Shown: in pieces, positions 7,153 through 9,547 of the stretch
Numbering within the stretch: position 1 is the stretch's first letter
Layout: each line of letters opens with the position of its first letter
Assembly: GCA_020850915.1 (NCBI GenBank)
Contig: JADZDV010000191.1
Coordinates: 1 to 9,547 of the forward strand
DNA from: Chloroflexota bacterium
GTDB lineage: Bacteria > Chloroflexota > UBA6077 > JADZDV01
Direction: 5' to 3'
Length of the DNA stretch: 9,547 nucleotides
Position numbers and translations under genes: made by a program
The notes under the pieces: model-generated
What the model was told of the DNA's origin: nothing
The model's database searches: none
Seen by the model: only the letters and a program-made list of their open reading frames with translations

Positions 7153-7860
7153 CTACGCGAGCGAGCCGACCACCAGGCGCTCGTGCAGCATGCTGATCAT
7201 CTCGTCAAGCGCGGCGTCCGCCCAGACGTCGAAGATCGGCGAGGCCAGCATCGCGGCGTAGTCCTCGTCCGATCGCTTCCGCGTCTGCTCCGACGACTCG
7301 CCTGGCTGGGGCTGCTGGAAGCGGCCTCGCAGGCGGTCTTTGTGGTAGATGGCGGGGAACTCCAGATACCAGTAGAGCAGCTCGAAGTCCCGCGTGAAGA
7401 ACGCCACCACCGGGATCGAGAGGAACGTCGCGCCGCCCCTCTCCCGCAGGAACGGCGTGACGAGGTCGGCGTTCGGCGCGTCCGGCTCGGGCCTGGCGCC
7501 GCCGCCCCAGTGGTGGCCGTCCCGCGTGAAGATCCGCAGCTCCATCCCACCCGCCTCGGCGAGGCGCTGGATGCTCCCCACGTCGCGACGGCAGTCGGAC
7601 GACCACTCCTCCGAGATCATCAGGATCCTGGCCGGGCCGCCCGGCTGGCTGGTGAGCCAGCGCACCACGGCGAGCTGCGCCTCGCTCAGCTCCGTCCGCT
7701 CGTACCGCTGGCGCAGGAAGGTGGACCAGTCACGCCGTGGGTTCTTCTGAGAACCCTCGCGCCGCAAGTTCTCGGGCGTGGCGATGAATGCTACGTACTC
7801 ATCGAACGTCATCCCCTGAGCAAAACGCTCCGGGGTCAGCCTGATCCTGGGCTCTGCCAT
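7153..7860 (-). CDS. Thioredoxin-fold family protein with a single cysteine
   Basis: A 235-residue cytoplasmic protein of the thioredoxin-like superfamily, closest in appearance to the Thioredoxin_9 group. An N-terminal helical part (1-72) precedes the fold. The strand and active-site loop read 'ARILMISEEWSSDCRRD' (77-93), where thioredoxins have W-C-x-x-C; only Cys90 is present, and it is the only cysteine in the protein. The cis-proline position is Pro150 in 'LSIPVVAFFTRD'. Without a second cysteine, classical dithiol reduction is not possible; a monothiol, glutathione-linked or non-redox role is more likely. GAGGAGG seven nucleotides before the ATG at 7860 supports the start. It lies 66 nt downstream of the hydroxyacid dehydrogenase on the same strand, so the two may be co-transcribed. 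The fold is fairly sure; function unknown. Confidence 0.82.
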   Translation of the reverse strand: MAEPRIRLTPERFAQGMTFDEYVAFIATPENLRREGSQKNPRRDWSTFLRQRYERTELSEAQLAVVRWLTSQPGGPARILMISEEWSSDCRRDVGSIQRLAEAGGMELRIFTRDGHHWGGGARPEPDAPNADLVTPFLRERGGATFLSIPVVAFFTRDFELLYWYLEFPAIYHKDRLRGRFQQPQPGESSEQTRKRSDEDYAAMLASPIFDVWADAALDEMISMLHERLVVGSLA

Positions 7861-7925
7861 CGTCGAACCTCCTCGTCAATCGTCTCGGTTGCCTCGATCT
7901 CGCCGATGTCGCCAGGGGACCGCGC

Positions 7926-8903
7926 TCATCGTCGCCGACGCTCCCACGCCTCGGGGTTCAGCAGCTCCGGCGGACGCTCGTCACTCAGGACCTGGCCGAT
8001 GATCCGCGCGGCCATACGCCAGCTTACCTCCCAGACGCCCGTCGTGGAAGGCGAGCTGTGCGGGGTCATGATGACGTTGTCCAGCTTCGCCCAGCGCTCC
8101 CAGTCGGTGTTCGGCTCGCGGCGCCAGGCGTCCAGCCCAGCGCCTGCTATCCGTCCCTCCACCAGCGCCTCGTAGAGGGCGTCCTCGTCCACCAGCTTGC
8201 CACGCGCGGTGTTGACCAGGTAGGCGGTGGGCTTCATCAACGCCAGCGTCTCGGCGTTCACCAGCCTCTCCGTCTCCGGCGAGGCCGGGACGTGGGCGGT
8301 GAGGAAGTCGCTCTCTCGGAAGAGCTGCTCCTGGGAGACCAGCTCTACGCCGTAGGTCCGGACGAACTCCAGGTCCGGATACGGCTCGTGAGCGAGCACC
8401 CGCATGTCGAAGCCGCTCGCTCGCTTTGCCATGCCCCTGCCGATGCGTCCGAGGCCGAGGATCCCGAGCGTCCGTCGATACAGGTCCACGCCAGGGATGG
8501 CGCGCCAGACGCCCTGACGCATGGCCCGATCGTGACGCGGGATCTGATGGGCCAGTCCGAGCATCAGGGCGAAGGCGTGGTCCGCCACGGCGAAGCCGTT
8601 GCTGTCCGGCATCGTGGCGACCAGCACGCCCCGCTCGGTGGCGGCCGGGACGTCGACCGCGTCAAAGCCGACGCCCCAGCGGCAGACGAGCCGCGGCTCC
8701 GGCAGAGCGTCGAAGACCTCGGCCGCATACGGCTCACCCGCGGCGATGACGGTCCCGCGGCCCTCGAGCCCGCGGATGACGTCGGCCACCGGCGCGGAGG
8801 CGCGCCCGGCGCCAAACCGCGGCGCGACACCCAGCTCGCGCACCGGTCGCGGCATGTCGCCCCACTCCGCCTCGCTCCGGTTGAGGTTGACCGCGACCCG
8901 CAC
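7926..8903 (-). CDS. D-isomer-specific 2-hydroxyacid dehydrogenase
   Basis: An NAD(P)-dependent oxidoreductase interconverting a 2-keto acid and a D-2-hydroxy acid; the substrate is not determinable. Numbering from the GTG at 8906, an N-terminal catalytic half (1-100) includes '[19 protein letters not shown]' (76-94). It is followed by the Rossmann domain with '[16 protein letters not shown]' (147-162), i.e. the G-x-G-x-x-G nucleotide loop. The catalytic triad is Arg235 in '[14 protein letters not shown]', Glu264 in 'DAWRREP' and His283 in 'TPHSSPST'. At 325-326 residues the length is typical. Two adjacent GTG codons (8906, 8903) are possible starts; I prefer 8903 because GGAGG then stands five nucleotides upstream rather than two. 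The sequence is of the phosphoglycerate/hydroxypyruvate/formate dehydrogenase superfamily, without an ACT domain, so it is not a regulated SerA. It is probably first gene of a unit with the thioredoxin-like gene. Confidence 0.92.
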   Translation of the reverse strand: MRVAVNLNRSEAEWGDMPRPVRELGVAPRFGAGRASAPVADVIRGLEGRGTVIAAGEPYAAEVFDALPEPRLVCRWGVGFDAVDVPAATERGVLVATMPDSNGFAVADHAFALMLGLAHQIPRHDRAMRQGVWRAIPGVDLYRRTLGILGLGRIGRGMAKRASGFDMRVLAHEPYPDLEFVRTYGVELVSQEQLFRESDFLTAHVPASPETERLVNAETLALMKPTAYLVNTARGKLVDEDALYEALVEGRIAGAGLDAWRREPNTDWERWAKLDNVIMTPHSSPSTTGVWEVSWRMAARIIGQVLSDERPPELLNPEAWERRRR

Positions 8904-9057
8904 CACCGCCTCCGATCAGTCGACCCACCGCCCGTCGAGGAGGCCAGCACACCAGCCGACGTCGAGCGCCGATATCGTCTCTCACGGTAGACCGCGGGGA
9001 GGGCGGTGTCAACCGCCGGCTGGTGACTTCGCGCCCGGCGATCCCGCCGCTGGAGCA

Positions 9058-9312
9058 TCAGCCGAGCGCCAGCTTCCGGGCATGCAAGACCTGGCGGCCA
9101 GCGACCGGCTCGACCTGGCTGCTTTGCAGCGTCTCGACGGCGAGTGTTTGGCCATCTGCCGTGGTGAACTCGATTTCGTACGCCTCGCCGTTGCCGTGCA
9201 CGAGCACGACGGTTCCGACATCCCCGGTGATGAGACCGATGCGGGGCAGGTCTTCGCGCAGGGCGGCGAGATCCAGTTCGTTCAGTTGAATGCGAGCCAT
9301 CTCCTCATCCAT
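9058..9312 (-). CDS. DUF4926-like small protein
   Basis: An 84-residue protein resembling the DUF4926 family, whose role is not established. The family-like core is 'NELDLAALREDLPRIGLITG' (11-30), then 'DVGTVVLVHGNGEAYEIEFT' (31-50), then 'TADGQTLAVETLQSSQVEPV' (51-70). This is a compact beta-barrel-like pattern: 'D-x-x-x-L-x-x-D-L-P', 'GL..GD.GTVV', 'Y-E-I-E-F', 'T-L-A-V-x-T-L'. The ATG at 9312 overlaps the TGA stop of the upstream gene by one base (TGATG), so translational coupling is likely; a second ATG at 9300 is an alternative start. A longer GTG-initiated frame reaching 9369 would overlap that gene extensively and is rejected. DUF4926 proteins are, to my knowledge, often next to DUF6883 proteins, as here. 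Confidence 0.75.
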   Translation of the reverse strand: MDEEMARIQLNELDLAALREDLPRIGLITGDVGTVVLVHGNGEAYEIEFTTADGQTLAVETLQSSQVEPVAGRQVLHARKLALG

Positions 9313-9547
9313 CACGCCGGGTAAGCAGTAACGAACACTGGCGGCGGCTGATTCTCGCGTAGCATCCACACTGTCACGATACGAGCTTGCCGCCCGAGCG
9401 GTCCCACCAGTACACCAATCCCCGCGTACTTTCGCCCATGAACAGAAATCGTCTCTATCTCATATCGCTCGTTGCTGCCAGGCCACATAGCGCATCCCGT
9501 AGGGTGCGCCCGAAACATGTTGCAGCGTGGTCGACCCGCCGACGTCA
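9312..9547 (-). CDS. DUF6883-like protein (5' part outside window)
   Basis: The C-terminal 77 codons of a gene that enters from the right edge. The visible end 'LVGPLGRQARIVTVWMLREN' followed by 'PPPVFVTAYPA' fits the end of DUF6883 domains: a 'G-x-x-G-R-x-A-x-V-x-T-V-W' strand pair, then 'R/V-F-V-T-A-Y-P'. The region before it ('NERYEIETISVHGRKYAG') is less typical, so the assignment is moderate. An ATG at 9518 has no ribosome-binding site, and DUF6883 proteins are usually near 110 residues, so the true start is probably beyond the window. Its TGA stop overlaps the ATG of the DUF4926-like gene. Biochemical function is unknown. Confidence 0.55.
   Translation of the reverse strand, partial: TSAGRPRCNMFRAHPTGCAMWPGSNERYEIETISVHGRKYAGIGVLVGPLGRQARIVTVWMLRENQPPPVFVTAYPA

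Noticed and set aside
7183..8175. 330-codon open frame on the plus strand
   Set aside because: Antisense to both the thioredoxin-like and the dehydrogenase genes, which carry clear motifs.
8058..8990. 310-codon open frame on the plus strand
   Set aside because: Antisense to the dehydrogenase with intact Rossmann and catalytic motifs.

Overview
The window is GC-rich, uses GTG starts, and has tightly packed genes mostly on the minus strand. It looks like a chromosomal segment of a high-GC free-living bacterium. A Chloroflexota (Thermomicrobia/Sphaerobacter-like) host is my best guess, because Cys-rich secreted proteins with an 'R-R-x-x-L-R-x-L-G-G-G' export signal and secreted 'DLPPGF' proteins are frequent there. 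That assignment is inference, not proof. I see no rRNA, tRNA, CRISPR array, transposase or phage gene.

Layout: (1) 1-1159, minus: an alpha/beta hydrolase running off the left edge. (2) 1160-1510: non-coding divergent region. (3) 1511-2461, plus: an EamA/DMT-family 10-TM transporter. (4) 2462-2735: non-coding, with an inverted repeat, a heptamer tandem repeat and a strong intrinsic terminator. (5) 2736-3317, minus: a secreted protein of unknown function. (6) 3318-3675: non-coding, holding copy A of a small palindrome-ended repeat. (7) 3676-5511, minus: a metallo-beta-lactamase/receiver/GAF fusion. (8) 5512-5645: divergent promoter region. (9) 5646-6380, plus: an exported protein with 34 cysteines. 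(10) 6439-7151, minus: two coding remnants separated by copy B of the small repeat. (11) 7153-7860, minus: a thioredoxin-fold protein with a single cysteine. (12) 7926-8903, minus: a D-2-hydroxyacid dehydrogenase. (13) 9058-9312 and 9312 to the right edge, minus: a translationally coupled pair of small proteins, DUF4926-like and DUF6883-like.

The genes do not form one pathway. Likely co-transcribed sets are the dehydrogenase plus thioredoxin-like gene (66-nt gap) and the DUF6883-like/DUF4926 pair (1-nt TGATG overlap). The MBL-REC-GAF gene and the Cys-rich gene are divergent and each has a recognisable -10 element.

Most worth following up: the four tandem knottin-type (C-C-CC-C-C) repeats in the Cys-rich exported protein; the two diverged copies of a ~75-bp repeat whose terminal inverted repeats have co-varied; and the one-protein fusion of an MBL hydrolase with a degenerate receiver and a GAF domain. 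I found no convincing new multi-gene defence or biosynthetic system.
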